Of a stretch of 34,099 bases of DNA, positions 17,011 to 25,185 are shown piece by piece (positions within the stretch are counted from its first letter, which is position 1; each line of letters begins with the position of its first letter). Under the pieces are notes generated by a model that did not search any database, was not told the origin of the DNA, and was given only the letters and a program-made list of their open reading frames with translations. The position numbers were made by a program, and so were the translations under genes. The stretch is from Bacilli bacterium (GTDB taxonomy: Bacteria; Bacillota; Bacilli; Paenibacillales; NBRC-103111). The stretch covers positions 1 to 34,099 of the forward strand of contig JAQBPR010000001.1 of NCBI GenBank assembly GCA_028287395.1, read 5' to 3'.

Positions 17011-17958
17011 TCATTCGTATGCAGTACTTTCCATCAGCAAGAAAAATGCTTGCCCTTCGGGCGCGGTTCCAGCTTTATCAAAGGTTGGCGCACCGCATAC
17101 ATCCTGAACCAGACCATGTCTATCCACTTTCCGGTAAGCGGCTTCTCTCATGCGCCTTGCAGCAGCCAAGTAAGTGGAATCCAGCCACTGTTCTTTCACA
17201 GCTCGAAAGATCGCATAGGCAAACATTTGCGCTGCGTTGGTTTCCACAAAAGTAGCAGGTTCATCCAGCACATCATGAAAAAGCCCATCTTCACGCTGAT
17301 AAACTAAGCAACCATCCAGCATTTCCTTCAAATAGCTAATCAACCTGGTTTTCTCTTCGGACATGGAAACAGGCAGCGCCCCGATGACGCGAACAAGACC
17401 TGCGGCAGCCCAGCCGTTGCCGACTCCCCAGCAATCGCTTCTGGCAAATTCCTTGGTTTCATCGTCCCACATATGGGCAAACATTCGCTTTTCCGGCAGC
17501 CAAAGCAATTCCCGAAACCCTTCGATCTGTCTAACTGCTTCATCGGGATGGCCGGCCACTGCTAAAAAAGGAGGAGCCATGTAAAAGGAATCTACCCATA
17601 TTTGTTTTTGGGAAACGATATGATGCAGCGTTCCTTTCTCCGTCTTCGGCGCTTGATGTAGCAGATATTGCAGCATGCGATCCGCCGCCAGCTTAAGCTG
17701 AGGGTCCCCTGTCACTTTCCAAGCGAATAATACGGGTTCGCCGTTGGAAGCAGAATCGGTCACACCATTCGAATCACTCAAAATACCCAATCTTCCTAAT
17801 TCATCCTGCCGAGCGACTGCATCCTTTGCAAGCAAGATCGCATACTCTTCCTCCCCGGATTCCAGCATCGCTTGCGCGGCTACCCCCTGCTCCCAAGAAA
17901 ATCTTTGCATGCCCAAAAGCGCTCTTTTTACCTTTTCTATGATCTGTTTCGTATCCAA
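17011..17958 (-). CDS. GH105-like unsaturated rhamnogalacturonyl/glucuronyl hydrolase
   Basis: A 315-residue cytoplasmic (alpha/alpha)6-barrel enzyme resembling YteR/YesR of family GH105 (related to GH88). It removes unsaturated galacturonyl residues from oligosaccharides made by pectate or rhamnogalacturonan lyases, yielding rhamnose-containing sugars. Visible family segments are FSWEQGVAAQAML, VDSFYMAPPFLAVAG, FAHMWDDETKEFARSDCWGVGNGWA (D and W/GNGW are typical of the active site), QREDGLFHDVLDEP and a C-terminal GTAPEGQAFFLLM. It is shorter than YteR (about 370) and lacks some N-terminal sequence. The start is a TTG at 17958 with GAGGAGG 7 nt upstream. It lies 53 nt after the lyase-like gene and probably shares its transcript. 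Confidence 0.82.
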   Translation of the reverse strand: MDTKQIIEKVKRALLGMQRFSWEQGVAAQAMLESGEEEYAILLAKDAVARQDELGRLGILSDSNGVTDSASNGEPVLFAWKVTGDPQLKLAADRMLQYLLHQAPKTEKGTLHHIVSQKQIWVDSFYMAPPFLAVAGHPDEAVRQIEGFRELLWLPEKRMFAHMWDDETKEFARSDCWGVGNGWAAAGLVRVIGALPVSMSEEKTRLISYLKEMLDGCLVYQREDGLFHDVLDEPATFVETNAAQMFAYAIFRAVKEQWLDSTYLAAARRMREAAYRKVDRHGLVQDVCGAPTFDKAGTAPEGQAFFLLMESTAYE

Positions 17959-17981
17959 AGGCCAACCTCCTCACAATTACC

Positions 17982-18011
17982 CTTTTACTGCTCCTGCTGT
18001 ATTTCTATTTC
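17982..18011 (-). pseudogene. Possible vestige of an ABC sugar-permease C-terminus
   Basis: Between the lyase stop and the GH105 gene, one frame on the minus strand reads RNTAGAVKG and then a stop codon. Carbohydrate (CUT1, LplC/YtcP-like) permeases commonly end in GAVKG or GSVKG, and such permeases often precede GH105 genes. Only about nine codons remain, so this is a hint rather than a firm call. Confidence 0.25.
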
Positions 18012-21000
18012 TTACAAATGCATTTCGTTATAAATTGTAACTGGGCCAATTGAAGTCGTTCCATTATAACGCATAAGGTTCATGGCCTTTACGTTACCAC
18101 TGTCAACCTTCACTGTATATCCATTGGTTCCAAGGTTATCAGTCCCTATGTTAATTGAATTCACCGTGCCTGATTTTACGTATAAACCAATGTTGGCCCC
18201 ATACGCAAAGTTATTCATGACCCACTCTTGGCTGGCTCCATTGATGATGATCAACTTCTCATTCGGCCTTGTAACCGGATCAATCACTTGGCTAAATAGA
18301 TTAGCCCCACTCATCCAACCTGGAACATTATAGCCAACTCGGGTTACCGCGTTCCCATTCGTTAGAATATCATCCACCCAGCCTGCGGTACTGTTTCCAA
18401 CATAAATTCCATTATTGAAAAACAAGCCGACCACACGATGAATATAATGGTTGTCATTACGGAACGTATTGAAATCTATCGCATTATAGGCATTCGGTGT
18501 ACCTACATTGACCACATACGTACTGCTTCCGTTTCCGCGAATCGCATATGGATAAGGCACAACACCGTTTGCCGGATTATTGTTCGGATAGAAAATACGT
18601 AAACCGCTAATGCCTGAATTATTTCCGTTTAATGTCAACAAAGCCGTCGCTGTATCCGGACTCGAAGTATTGTGGCCTTCATAAGCTAAGAGTACAGTTC
18701 CCGCGCTATACCCGTCCTCATCACGCTGTGCTACCGAGGAAGAACCCCGCAGTTCTACGTTTGCAGGTATCGTTAAATGCGTATTAATTTTATACCATCC
18801 CGCAGGCAGGTAGACAACCCCACCTCCTGCGCTTCCGGCAGTGTTTAAAGCATTTTGAATGCTAGTTGTAGCGTCCACAGTAGGCAACGACGGACCGCGG
18901 GACGACACAAACGATGCATTGTACGGCGCTTGACTGACATCATACAGAATTGCTCTGGTTACTTTCGGTATGACAGGCTCCGTATAGCTGGTCGGAGATC
19001 CCACGCTGCTGATCTGCACATTGCCCGCCATCGCCCCCGAAGTGGTACTGTCCGTTACTTTAATATAACCGCCAGCATTGTGTTGAACCGAATAGTTCGA
19101 TCCGTTCAATACGCTTCTCAGGAAAGAAGCTCCCCATCGGCTGTCGAGATCATCCACCTTTACAGCCGTGTTCGTATTGGTGATATTCGCTCCCCAAAAC
19201 TCGCCGGTAAATTGAGCTCTGGGTCCCTTTACAATATTAATTCCGATATTATAGTCGGAGCACTGTATATCGTAAAATTGATCCCACTCCAAATCTCCCA
19301 GCTGGTAGGCCGTCGCGTTGGCTCGCGTCCAGCTGTTCAAAGCGGCAAGACTCGGCGCATTATATAAGGCTCCGGCATTAGCCCAGTAGCTGTTGAAAAA
19401 TTTCACATGCTCCCATGTGCCGACATCAGAGCCGTTATATCCAACTACTCCGCGATAAAGTGCTGTGCCCTTCACATTTTTGACATTAGCTACCTCATGT
19501 CCGGCTCCGCCAGTATCGCCAGCATCCGCGCTAATACCAATCCCGCGATATGCATTGAGCAAGGTCACATTCTGAATATTAGACATCATGAAGTTTTGGG
19601 AGCCAATCCATGCACCGCCCGGAATCAGTAAAGCATAGTTGTAATGCACAGGATTTGTGGCATTTTGATTCGGATAGTAGACTGTAACTCCCTCTACCCC
19701 TGCGCTTCCGCCAATCTGAAACACGACTGGCCCGCTATCCCCCGAGGCCACTTCCGCCCGAATGATAGTACCATAGCCAGTGCCGCTGTCAGGATCTTTC
19801 CAATCCCCGCGCAGTGTACAAAATGCATATACATTAAGAGTATTCGTAACTTTGTATGTTCCGTTCGGAAGCCATACAGTGCCGCCACCGTTATTATAGC
19901 AATCATTCAGAGCAGTATTAATCGCATTGGTCGAGTCTGTATTTCCCGTTTTGTCTGCTCCATAGCCCGTAACATCATAATCCGCTATGACAATGTCCGA
20001 TGTGGGATATGTCGTACTTACAATCATAGTGTGCCTGCCTGTAGACGGCGGAGGTGTTGGCGTTGATGTTGGTGTTGGTGTTGGTGTTGGTGTTGGTGTT
20101 GGTGTTGCAGTAGGCGTTGGCGTTGGTGTTGGCGATAGAGTTCCATACACCTCAAATTCGGATAATTGTCCTCCAGTTGCTCCGGTATTGGCTGTAATGT
20201 TCAGCTTTACATATCTCGCATTCATCGCAGTGAAATTAATCGTCACCGTATTCGCACTTGCCGGATTGAATGTATATGTGGTTAATGCGGCTATCGTGTT
20301 ATACGTTGCATCATCAGTGCTACCCAATACAGATAAGGTTTGCGTTCTAGTCGCCCATGCCGTCAAGTTCGGTAGTTTGAGTATCACTTTATTAATGTTG
20401 CTGGTGCCGCCCAAATCAACGCGAATCCAGTTCGGATAGGCATTAGCTGCAGCTTCCCAATAATCCGCTTGATTACCATTGTTGGCATTCGTCGCTACAT
20501 ACGTTTGAGTGAAACTGCCGGCAGTTATGCCTTTGCCTAAAGCCAGATTCGTTCCAGGCACCGGTGTTGGTGTTGGTGTTGGTGTTGGTGTTGCAGTAGG
20601 TGTTGGTGTTGGTGTTGCAGTAGGTGTTGGTATCGGCGTTGGTGTTGGTGTCGGTATCGGTGTCGGTGTCGGTGTTGCAGTAGGCGTCGGTGTTGGTGTT
20701 GGTGTTGGTGTTGGTGTTGGTGAAACTACAGTGCCGTATACCTCAAACTCAGACAGCTGCGCCGCCGGCCATCCACTGTTCGCTGTAAAATTCAATTTGA
20801 CATACCTTGCGCTGGATCCAGCAAAATTAATCGTCACTAAATTCGAGCTGGACGGGTTAAAGGTATATGTTGCTGGATCGACCAGAGTAGTATAATTCAC
20901 ATCATTTGTGCTTCCCAAAACGGACAGGGTTTGCGTTCTTGATCCCCATCCTGTAGGCAGCTTGAGCACTACTTGATTGACTGTGTTAGCGCTTCCAAGA

Positions 21001-21248
21001 TCCACGCGAATCCACTGCGGGAAGGCATTGTTTGTGCTTTCCCAATACGTTGCCTGATTACCGTCATTCGCGTTGGTTTGTACATAGACATCAGCATAAC
21101 CGCTTGCCGTAATCGCTTTTCCCGACGCCAGATTCGTTGCCGCTGAAGTAATCGAAGGGAAAAAGGAAAACTGTGTGAAAATTAATACAAATGCAAGTAA
21201 ACAAATAACAAATGAATTTCTTTTTAGATAATTAACATTTTCTAACAT
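18012..21248 (-). CDS. Secreted pectate-lyase-superfamily protein with two CBM32 (F5/8 type C) domains
   Basis: A 1078-residue exported protein. A signal peptide occupies residues 1-37 (basic start, hydrophobic core, SITSAA). Two F5/8 type C (CBM32-like) domains follow, each starting NLA(S/L)GK and ending QLSEFEVYG, and bind carbohydrate; each is followed by a Thr-Pro linker (about 60 and 35 residues). The C-terminal 680 residues hold two right-handed beta-helix halves of the Pectate_lyase_3 type: [19 protein letters not shown]...[14 protein letters not shown], and later [30 protein letters not shown]. The exact activity (lyase, GH28- or GH55-like hydrolase) cannot be read from motifs. AGGAGG (21256-21261) precedes ATG 21248. 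With the GH105 gene it forms a pectin-type operon under a cre box. Confidence 0.88.
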   Translation of the reverse strand: MLENVNYLKRNSFVICLLAFVLIFTQFSFFPSITSAATNLASGKAITASGYADVYVQTNANDGNQATYWESTNNAFPQWIRVDLGSANTVNQVVLKLPTGWGSRTQTLSVLGSTNDVNYTTLVDPATYTFNPSSSNLVTINFAGSSARYVKLNFTANSGWPAAQLSEFEVYGTVVSPTPTPTPTPTPTPTATPTPTPIPTPTPTPIPTPTATPTPTPTATPTPTPTPTPVPGTNLALGKGITAGSFTQTYVATNANNGNQADYWEAAANAYPNWIRVDLGGTSNINKVILKLPNLTAWATRTQTLSVLGSTDDATYNTIAALTTYTFNPASANTVTINFTAMNARYVKLNITANTGATGGQLSEFEVYGTLSPTPTPTPTATPTPTPTPTPTPTSTPTPPPSTGRHTMIVSTTYPTSDIVIADYDVTGYGADKTGNTDSTNAINTALNDCYNNGGGTVWLPNGTYKVTNTLNVYAFCTLRGDWKDPDSGTGYGTIIRAEVASGDSGPVVFQIGGSAGVEGVTVYYPNQNATNPVHYNYALLIPGGAWIGSQNFMMSNIQNVTLLNAYRGIGISADAGDTGGAGHEVANVKNVKGTALYRGVVGYNGSDVGTWEHVKFFNSYWANAGALYNAPSLAALNSWTRANATAYQLGDLEWDQFYDIQCSDYNIGINIVKGPRAQFTGEFWGANITNTNTAVKVDDLDSRWGASFLRSVLNGSNYSVQHNAGGYIKVTDSTTSGAMAGNVQISSVGSPTSYTEPVIPKVTRAILYDVSQAPYNASFVSSRGPSLPTVDATTSIQNALNTAGSAGGGVVYLPAGWYKINTHLTIPANVELRGSSSVAQRDEDGYSAGTVLLAYEGHNTSSPDTATALLTLNGNNSGISGLRIFYPNNNPANGVVPYPYAIRGNGSSTYVVNVGTPNAYNAIDFNTFRNDNHYIHRVVGLFFNNGIYVGNSTAGWVDDILTNGNAVTRVGYNVPGWMSGANLFSQVIDPVTRPNEKLIIINGASQEWVMNNFAYGANIGLYVKSGTVNSINIGTDNLGTNGYTVKVDSGNVKAMNLMRYNGTTSIGPVTIYNEMHL
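20051..20134. repeat. Low-complexity DNA of the second Thr-Pro linker
   Basis: A near-perfect GGTGTT hexamer run on the plus strand encodes (TP)n on the minus strand between the second CBM32-like domain and the beta-helix. Such runs expand or contract easily by slippage. Confidence 0.85.
20561..20722. repeat. Low-complexity DNA of the first Thr-Pro linker
   Basis: About 160 bp of GGTGTT-type hexamers, interrupted by GCAGTA (encoding TA) and TATCGG (encoding PI), encode the linker between the two CBM32-like domains. It shares its unit with the run at 20051-20134, so slippage or recombination between the two could delete a binding domain. Confidence 0.85.
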
Positions 21249-21322
21249 AATTAAACCTCCTGATTTTTTATAAGGAACCTAATATGATTGCTAAATTCCA
21301 TGCTGTAATCGCACGTTTTTCA

Positions 21323-21391
21323 GATCACCTCCTTAGGATGGTTTATCTTTTAATTTCAGAATCCATATATTTTTGTTCGCATCACCTCCTT
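21323..21391 (-). other. Lyase leader with two extra, very strong Shine-Dalgarno sequences
   Basis: On the minus strand AAGGAGGTGATC (21323-21334) and AAGGAGGTGAT (21381-21391) stand 57 nt apart in the leader of the lyase gene, whose own AGGAGG is at 21256-21261. Each is fully complementary to the 16S rRNA 3' tail. The possible reading frames behind them are tiny: MRTKIYGF or MDSEIKR after the first, VRLQHGI or a 16-codon frame overlapping the lyase ribosome binding site after the second, all with poor spacing. They may mark leader peptides, ribosome standby sites or RNA-stabilising sites. Confidence 0.5.
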
Positions 21392-21403
21392 AAATATTAA
21401 ATT

Positions 21404-21417
21404 TGATAACGCTTTCA
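21404..21417. promoter_or_regulatory. Catabolite-responsive element (cre, CcpA site)
   Basis: TGAAAGCGTTATCA on the minus strand (21404-21417) fits the Bacillus cre consensus TGWAANCGNTNWCA at every position. It lies about 155 nt before the lyase gene, near the presumed promoter, so CcpA-HPr(Ser-P) would repress the lyase-GH105 operon when preferred sugars are present. Confidence 0.8.
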
Positions 21418-21420
21418 CGA

Positions 21421-21905
21421 TGTTAAAAATTTTAGAAGCATTCAGCTCATCGAATTTGTAAAACACATCGTTCATTTAGATAGATGTCTATCCGATACAG
21501 AAGCAGGCAAGTGAGAATAGTTACGACAGAGAGAAATAAAGGCCATTTTGAAAATAAAAAATTGATTTAATATCAACGTGACACTCGATTTATGAGGGGA
21601 ATTGCGTAGTAGTTCGTCAAATTCTCGTGTAAATTTATAGGCTAATGGTGGGTCACTGTCGGTAGGATTTATTTCCGGCATATAGATCTATCATTTAAAA
21701 TGATAAAAAAATTGATATTTGATTGCAAGGTGCAATTTCATGTTAAATATGTGTAATATAATCTCAATATTAAGTCTTTTTTTAAAGCAAAAAAAACGAC
21801 TACTGTTCGCATAATTTGCGATAGGGCCGCCTTCGTATTTCTCTGGATATCTCAAAATATTTGTCTAACTTTAATAATATAACTAACTTTAAGTCGGGAA
21901 TTTAG
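21421..21905. other. Intergenic stretch without a confident gene
   Basis: About 485 AT-rich bases between the lyase leader and the DinB-like gene. A 69-codon minus frame (21472-21681) begins MPEINPTDSDPPLAYKF but has no ribosome binding site and no recognisable family; it may be a decayed fragment. Near the right end, an A-rich run on the plus strand (T-run on the minus, 21785-21798) follows an imperfect hairpin around TCGCA/TGCGA and may terminate the DinB-like gene. Confidence 0.5.
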
Positions 21906-22385
21906 TTACGAGCGTCGATCAGCCAGAAACTCTTCGATTTGACTTCGATGATGATTATCGTGTGAGACGAAAAGATCTTGGAAAAAGGATTCGAGTGTAT
22001 AAGAATCGCGCCCAGGATAGACAGTTAAATATGCCGAATCAGGGAGCTCCTTGAGTTTGACTAAAATTTCGGTACGATAGAAAACAGATTTGTCTATTAT
22101 TTCATCTTGTGTTAATGTCTTGCAACTTTCTACAGCCTGACTGTTGAATGCTAGAAAGTCCAGGTTTTCTTGTAAGAAAACTGCTCCTTGTTGTTCGATA
22201 ATTTTGCTGAGAGTCGTTTCTAAGAAATTTTCATCCCACTTCATAATATGGGTAATAATATCACGGACAGGCCATTTTCCATCCTTGATCGGAGTTGTCC
22301 ACGTTGACTCATCAACCTCACGCAGGGATTGAACGAAAGGAATAAACGATGTCAATTGCTGAATAAGTAGACTTGAGTTTGACAA
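21906..22385 (-). CDS. DinB/YfiT-like four-helix metal-binding protein
   Basis: A 159-residue protein of the DinB superfamily (DinB_2 type). The three metal-ligand histidines typical of the fold are in place: H in DIITHIMKWDENF (about residue 46) and two in FVSHDNHHRSQIEEFL near the C-terminus. Many relatives are thiol-dependent transferases or have no known role; some are DNA-damage inducible. The start is a TTG at 22385, preceded by AAGGGGGAAG. It stands alone, with no operon partner. Confidence 0.8.
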   Translation of the reverse strand: MSNSSLLIQQLTSFIPFVQSLREVDESTWTTPIKDGKWPVRDIITHIMKWDENFLETTLSKIIEQQGAVFLQENLDFLAFNSQAVESCKTLTQDEIIDKSVFYRTEILVKLKELPDSAYLTVYPGRDSYTLESFFQDLFVSHDNHHRSQIEEFLADRRS

Positions 22386-22534
22386 AAATACTTCCCCCTT
22401 CTTCTAAATATAATGGCTTAATTATACCAATTTTTTCAGAAAAAAGAAAACGTATGTTCCTTTCGAATGAATTTGTATGGGGATGCTTTTACAAATTGGA
22501 GTTAAGAGAATGACAGCTACACTGTGTATTGCCT

Positions 22535-23091
22535 TTACTCTTGTGCATGAATGGAAATGACAAGTGCTCTAAGCAGCGATCTCAAATCATCGGCCAGCGC
22601 AGGGTCAGTAATTTTGCCCTCATTATTTAGCTTTAAACGAATGAATGGAATGATCATTCCTTCTGCTACGATTTTCGCATTCACCATGTTTAATGTAAGG
22701 AGAAGTGAAGCATGCGCCTTATCACCGCCCATAGGAGTCGGAGAAGCACTGATCACGGCTACGGGCTTGTTCATGAATTCACCCGAAGATACGATCCAAT
22801 CGAGAGCGTTCTTCAAGACCCCTGGCACCCCATTGCCATATTCCGGTGTGCATATTAGAATACCGTCCGCTTCCTTAAGCTGTGTACGTAAATCAGTTAC
22901 CGATTCAGGAGGATACTGTCCTCACCATCAAGTTCAGGGTTAAAGTGCGGCAGAGTACCCAATCCTTCATAGAATTTAAAGTCCAGATGACTAGGCGCCA
23001 AATTCTCGGTCGCATGCAATAGCGCGGTATTAGTCGAGCTTTTACGCAGACTTCCGGATATTGCCATGATTTTTATTTTATTTTCATGCAT
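22535..23091 (-). pseudogene. NAD(P)H-dependent FMN reductase, disrupted by a frameshift
   Basis: Two overlapping pieces on the minus strand add up to one flavodoxin-like FMN reductase. The first (23091 down to about 22915) reads MHENKIKIMAISGSLRKSSTNTAL...FNPELDGED, with the FMN-phosphate loop GSLRKSSTN. The second continues in another frame as YPPESVTDLRTQLKEADG, then ILICTPEYGNGVPGVLKNALDW and the rest to the normal C-terminus. The shift lies between about 22913 and 22924. Combined length would be about 185 residues, normal for chromate/azo-reductase-like proteins (YieF, ArsH-like). Everything else is intact, so this is either a recent mutation or a sequencing error. ATG 23091 is preceded by AAAGGG. 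Confidence 0.85.
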
Positions 23092-23235
23092 GCCATCATC
23101 CCTTTCTTACGATTAACTATAGATCATATTAGGAGTGTGTTCAGAAAGTTCTGCCCAAGAGGCGCAAGGTACGGTCAAGCATGAAGAGGTGAAAGCCTAT
23201 GATGAGCCCGTTCCAAATGGAAATTTATCGTGATC

Positions 23236-23370
23236 ATGGATAGTACAAAAAAGCTTTCTGACAAGCAGAGGAAAAAACGAACAGATCAAATTAATGGAGG
23301 TAATGACGAACCAGTTGGATGGATTTCGACATCATCCGAAAAATATTTTTGGAGGGATGAAGAAAGTTAA
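23236..23370 (+). CDS. Short ORF of unclear status, 44 residues
   Basis: A plus-strand frame starting MDSTKKLSDKQRKKRTDQIN, hydrophilic and ending YFWRDEES. It has no good ribosome binding site and ends exactly where the rhamnulokinase remnant of the opposite strand begins. It could be a fragment of another lost gene. The rest of 23092-23383 shows no recognisable gene. Confidence 0.2.
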   Translation: MDSTKKLSDKQRKKRTDQINGGNDEPVGWISTSSEKYFWRDEES

Positions 23371-23520
23371 CGAATGATTTCACCTACTGTTTCAGGAATC
23401 GACTGTCCCGTTTCCGGCAATACTCACGGATCTCAAAAGGCATATGGTTTGGGTTTAAAAAGCGCAGGTGGTCTGGGTCAATAAAGCAGTGAAATGGCGC
23501 CAATCTCCGGTTTTTTTTCT
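23370..23520 (-). pseudogene. Decayed fragment of a second rhamnulokinase gene
   Basis: On the minus strand, one frame reads LAPFHCFIDPDHLRFLNPNH then MPFEIREYCR, and after a frameshift GQSIPETVGEIIR and a stop. This aligns with residues AEPFSCLIDPDDEMFLNPRH, MPQQIVDYCR and GQKPPQSRGQMIR of the intact rhaB at 27415-28893. Only about 50 codons remain, and the sequence differs too much from the local rhaB to be a recent copy. It is the residue of an older or separately acquired rhamnose kinase gene. Just upstream (23521-23616), no continuation of the alignment could be seen. Confidence 0.7.
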
Positions 23521-23616
23521 ATAGCATTAAAGATGCATGAGCACCTCAGACGACGGGCGCAATCCGATATCCGTGACATCGTCATTGGCATGCCGCCGCG
23601 TGTCAGAAAAGTAAAA

Positions 23617-24378
23617 TTAGGTCAGCTGTGTCACTTGTACTGGCAGCTTTCTAAGCTTCTCTAAATAGTCCGTGTTGGTTTTAGGATCGGTAATTACATG
23701 ATGAATCTTGTGCCAAGGCGCGACTAACGCGAGCGCTTGTGCATTGAATTTGCTATAATCAGCGACCAAAAATACCTCATCCGCCATTGAAATCATGCTT
23801 TGTTTAACCAGCGCTTGCAGCTCGTTGGATTCACTGATTCCGCGGTCCAAATGAACCCCTTTACAGGAAATAAACGCTTTGTCGACATGATACTGACTTA
23901 AAGAATTTACCGCTAACGGTCCGACAAACGAAAGAGAGTTCGGCGATAAAATACCGCCTGTCGCTATAACTTTAACATTCGGCTTTTTGCTTAATTCTAT
24001 CAGCACCTTGATGGAGTTAGTTAGCACGGTTAAAGGCAAATCCGGCAGCCATTTAGCCATATACCAGGCGGTAGTACTTGCATCCAGAGCGATACAATCC
24101 TCTTTATCGATAAATTTCACCGCAGCTTGTGCAATCTGTTTTTTCTCTTCCATATGCTCTGTTTCACGTTCAAAGTAGGGTATTTCCTGCAACTCTATTT
24201 GAATGCTGCTCGCGCCGCCATGACTCCGTATTAACTTTCCTTCGCTTTCCAAACGATCCAAGTCCTTGCGAATCGTCTCCTCAGTCACTTCGCACAATTG
24301 ACTCAATTCAGTCACACGGATGCTACCACGCTCATTGACAATTTGTTCGATTTTTTTGAATCTTTCCACGAGCAGCAT
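23617..24378 (-). CDS. rhaR: DeoR-family transcriptional regulator, probable rhamnose-operon regulator RhaR
   Basis: A 253-residue DeoR-family regulator. The N-terminal winged helix-turn-helix is at about 5-57 (IRVTELSQLCEVTEETIRKDLDRLESEGKLIRSHGGA). The C-terminal sugar-phosphate-sensing DeoRC domain includes DKEDCIALDASTTAWYMA, TVLTNSIKVL, ATGGIL and DKAFISCKGVHLDRGIS. Such proteins are usually released from DNA by a phosphorylated sugar, here probably rhamnulose-1-phosphate. It is the last gene of the rhamnose-lactate operon, 39 nt after lutC, with GAAGGGAGA before its ATG. In Bacillus subtilis a DeoR-family gene of the same role lies inside the rha operon. Repeated TTTTGAA motifs at 32243-32353 are its likely targets. 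Confidence 0.85.
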   Translation of the reverse strand: MLLVERFKKIEQIVNERGSIRVTELSQLCEVTEETIRKDLDRLESEGKLIRSHGGASSIQIELQEIPYFERETEHMEEKKQIAQAAVKFIDKEDCIALDASTTAWYMAKWLPDLPLTVLTNSIKVLIELSKKPNVKVIATGGILSPNSLSFVGPLAVNSLSQYHVDKAFISCKGVHLDRGISESNELQALVKQSMISMADEVFLVADYSKFNAQALALVAPWHKIHHVITDPKTNTDYLEKLRKLPVQVTQLT

Positions 24379-24417
24379 ATTCTATCTCCCTTCTTTATTT
24401 AATTGTAATAGCACCTA

Positions 24418-25185
24418 CTATTCTATAATAATAGCATACACTTTACCTGGACCATGAATCCCAATGGTCAGGTCATTCTCAATGTCAGCGCTGCGGCTTG
24501 GTCCGGTAATCAAATTGAGCGATGATGGAAGCAAATCGGCATATTTACCATCCTCAGCTATCGCTGAAAATGCTTCACCCATCCGCCGCACCAGTTGGTC
24601 GGAACGAAAGACGGCTATTAAAATATCCGGCAATAAAGAAACCGACCTGCCTTGACCACCCTTAGCACAAAGCACGACTGTCCCTGTTTCTGCAATCGCA
24701 TAATCCGCCCATACCACACCGATGCGGCACTGCTCTGCATGCTGCAGCAAGGCACTCCGCTTACTCCAGTTGGAATTCGTCTGATTTTCGATTGATGAAT
24801 CTCCTAAGGCTTCCTTCCATGGGAAGATGCGCACTCCATCCTCTTGCAATAAAGCGTCCAAACCAAATGCATTTAAACCTTCATGCTCCCATCTAACGAC
24901 TTTATCAACGCCATGTTCCGTACATATTTGCCTCAAATAAGCACCTGCAGCAAGCCCAGCCTCTTCTTCTTTGACAATCAGCACTTTTCCGGTCAGGGTC
25001 GTCCAATTGTGCACAAAAAGGGCAAGCTTTTCTTGTATATCCAAATGCCTTTCGGCATAAAATTCCGGCACACCGCGAACCGAACGGCTTGGCGCTTCTA
25101 ACATAGGCTTACTGCGCCCAAGCTTCTTAGCCAATCGGCTGATAAATTCCTCTTTACCCAGAATAGCCCCTGGCAAATGACTCAT
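24418..25185 (-). CDS. lutC: LutC-like lactate utilisation protein (LUD domain)
   Basis: A 255-residue LUD-domain protein, third subunit of the LutABC iron-sulphur L-lactate oxidase. Recognisable segments are VLIVKEEEAGLAAGAYL, GVVWADYAIAETGTVVL, SLLPDILIAVFRSDQLV and LITGPSRSADIENDLTIGIHGPG, the last two strongly conserved in LutC/YkgG. It begins with a 4-bp ATGA overlap with lutB, so the two are coupled in translation. Together with LutA and LutB it oxidises L-lactate to pyruvate in the cytoplasm. Confidence 0.9.
   Translation of the reverse strand: MSHLPGAILGKEEFISRLAKKLGRSKPMLEAPSRSVRGVPEFYAERHLDIQEKLALFVHNWTTLTGKVLIVKEEEAGLAAGAYLRQICTEHGVDKVVRWEHEGLNAFGLDALLQEDGVRIFPWKEALGDSSIENQTNSNWSKRSALLQHAEQCRIGVVWADYAIAETGTVVLCAKGGQGRSVSLLPDILIAVFRSDQLVRRMGEAFSAIAEDGKYADLLPSSLNLITGPSRSADIENDLTIGIHGPGKVYAIIIE

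Noticed and set aside
20051..20722. Plus-strand frames made of GVGVGV runs
   Set aside because: They are shadows of the Thr-Pro linkers in the secreted lyase-like protein, which has a signal peptide and domain structure on the other strand.
21323..21334. GATCACCTCCTT on the plus strand as a 16S rRNA 3' end
   Set aside because: Only the 12-nt anti-SD core matches; no other rRNA sequence is nearby. On the minus strand it reads as a Shine-Dalgarno sequence in a leader.
23131..23383. Possible insertion-sequence remnant
   Set aside because: No terminal inverted repeats, target duplication or transposase motif (DDE) could be seen; only the adjacent rhaB fragment is recognisable.
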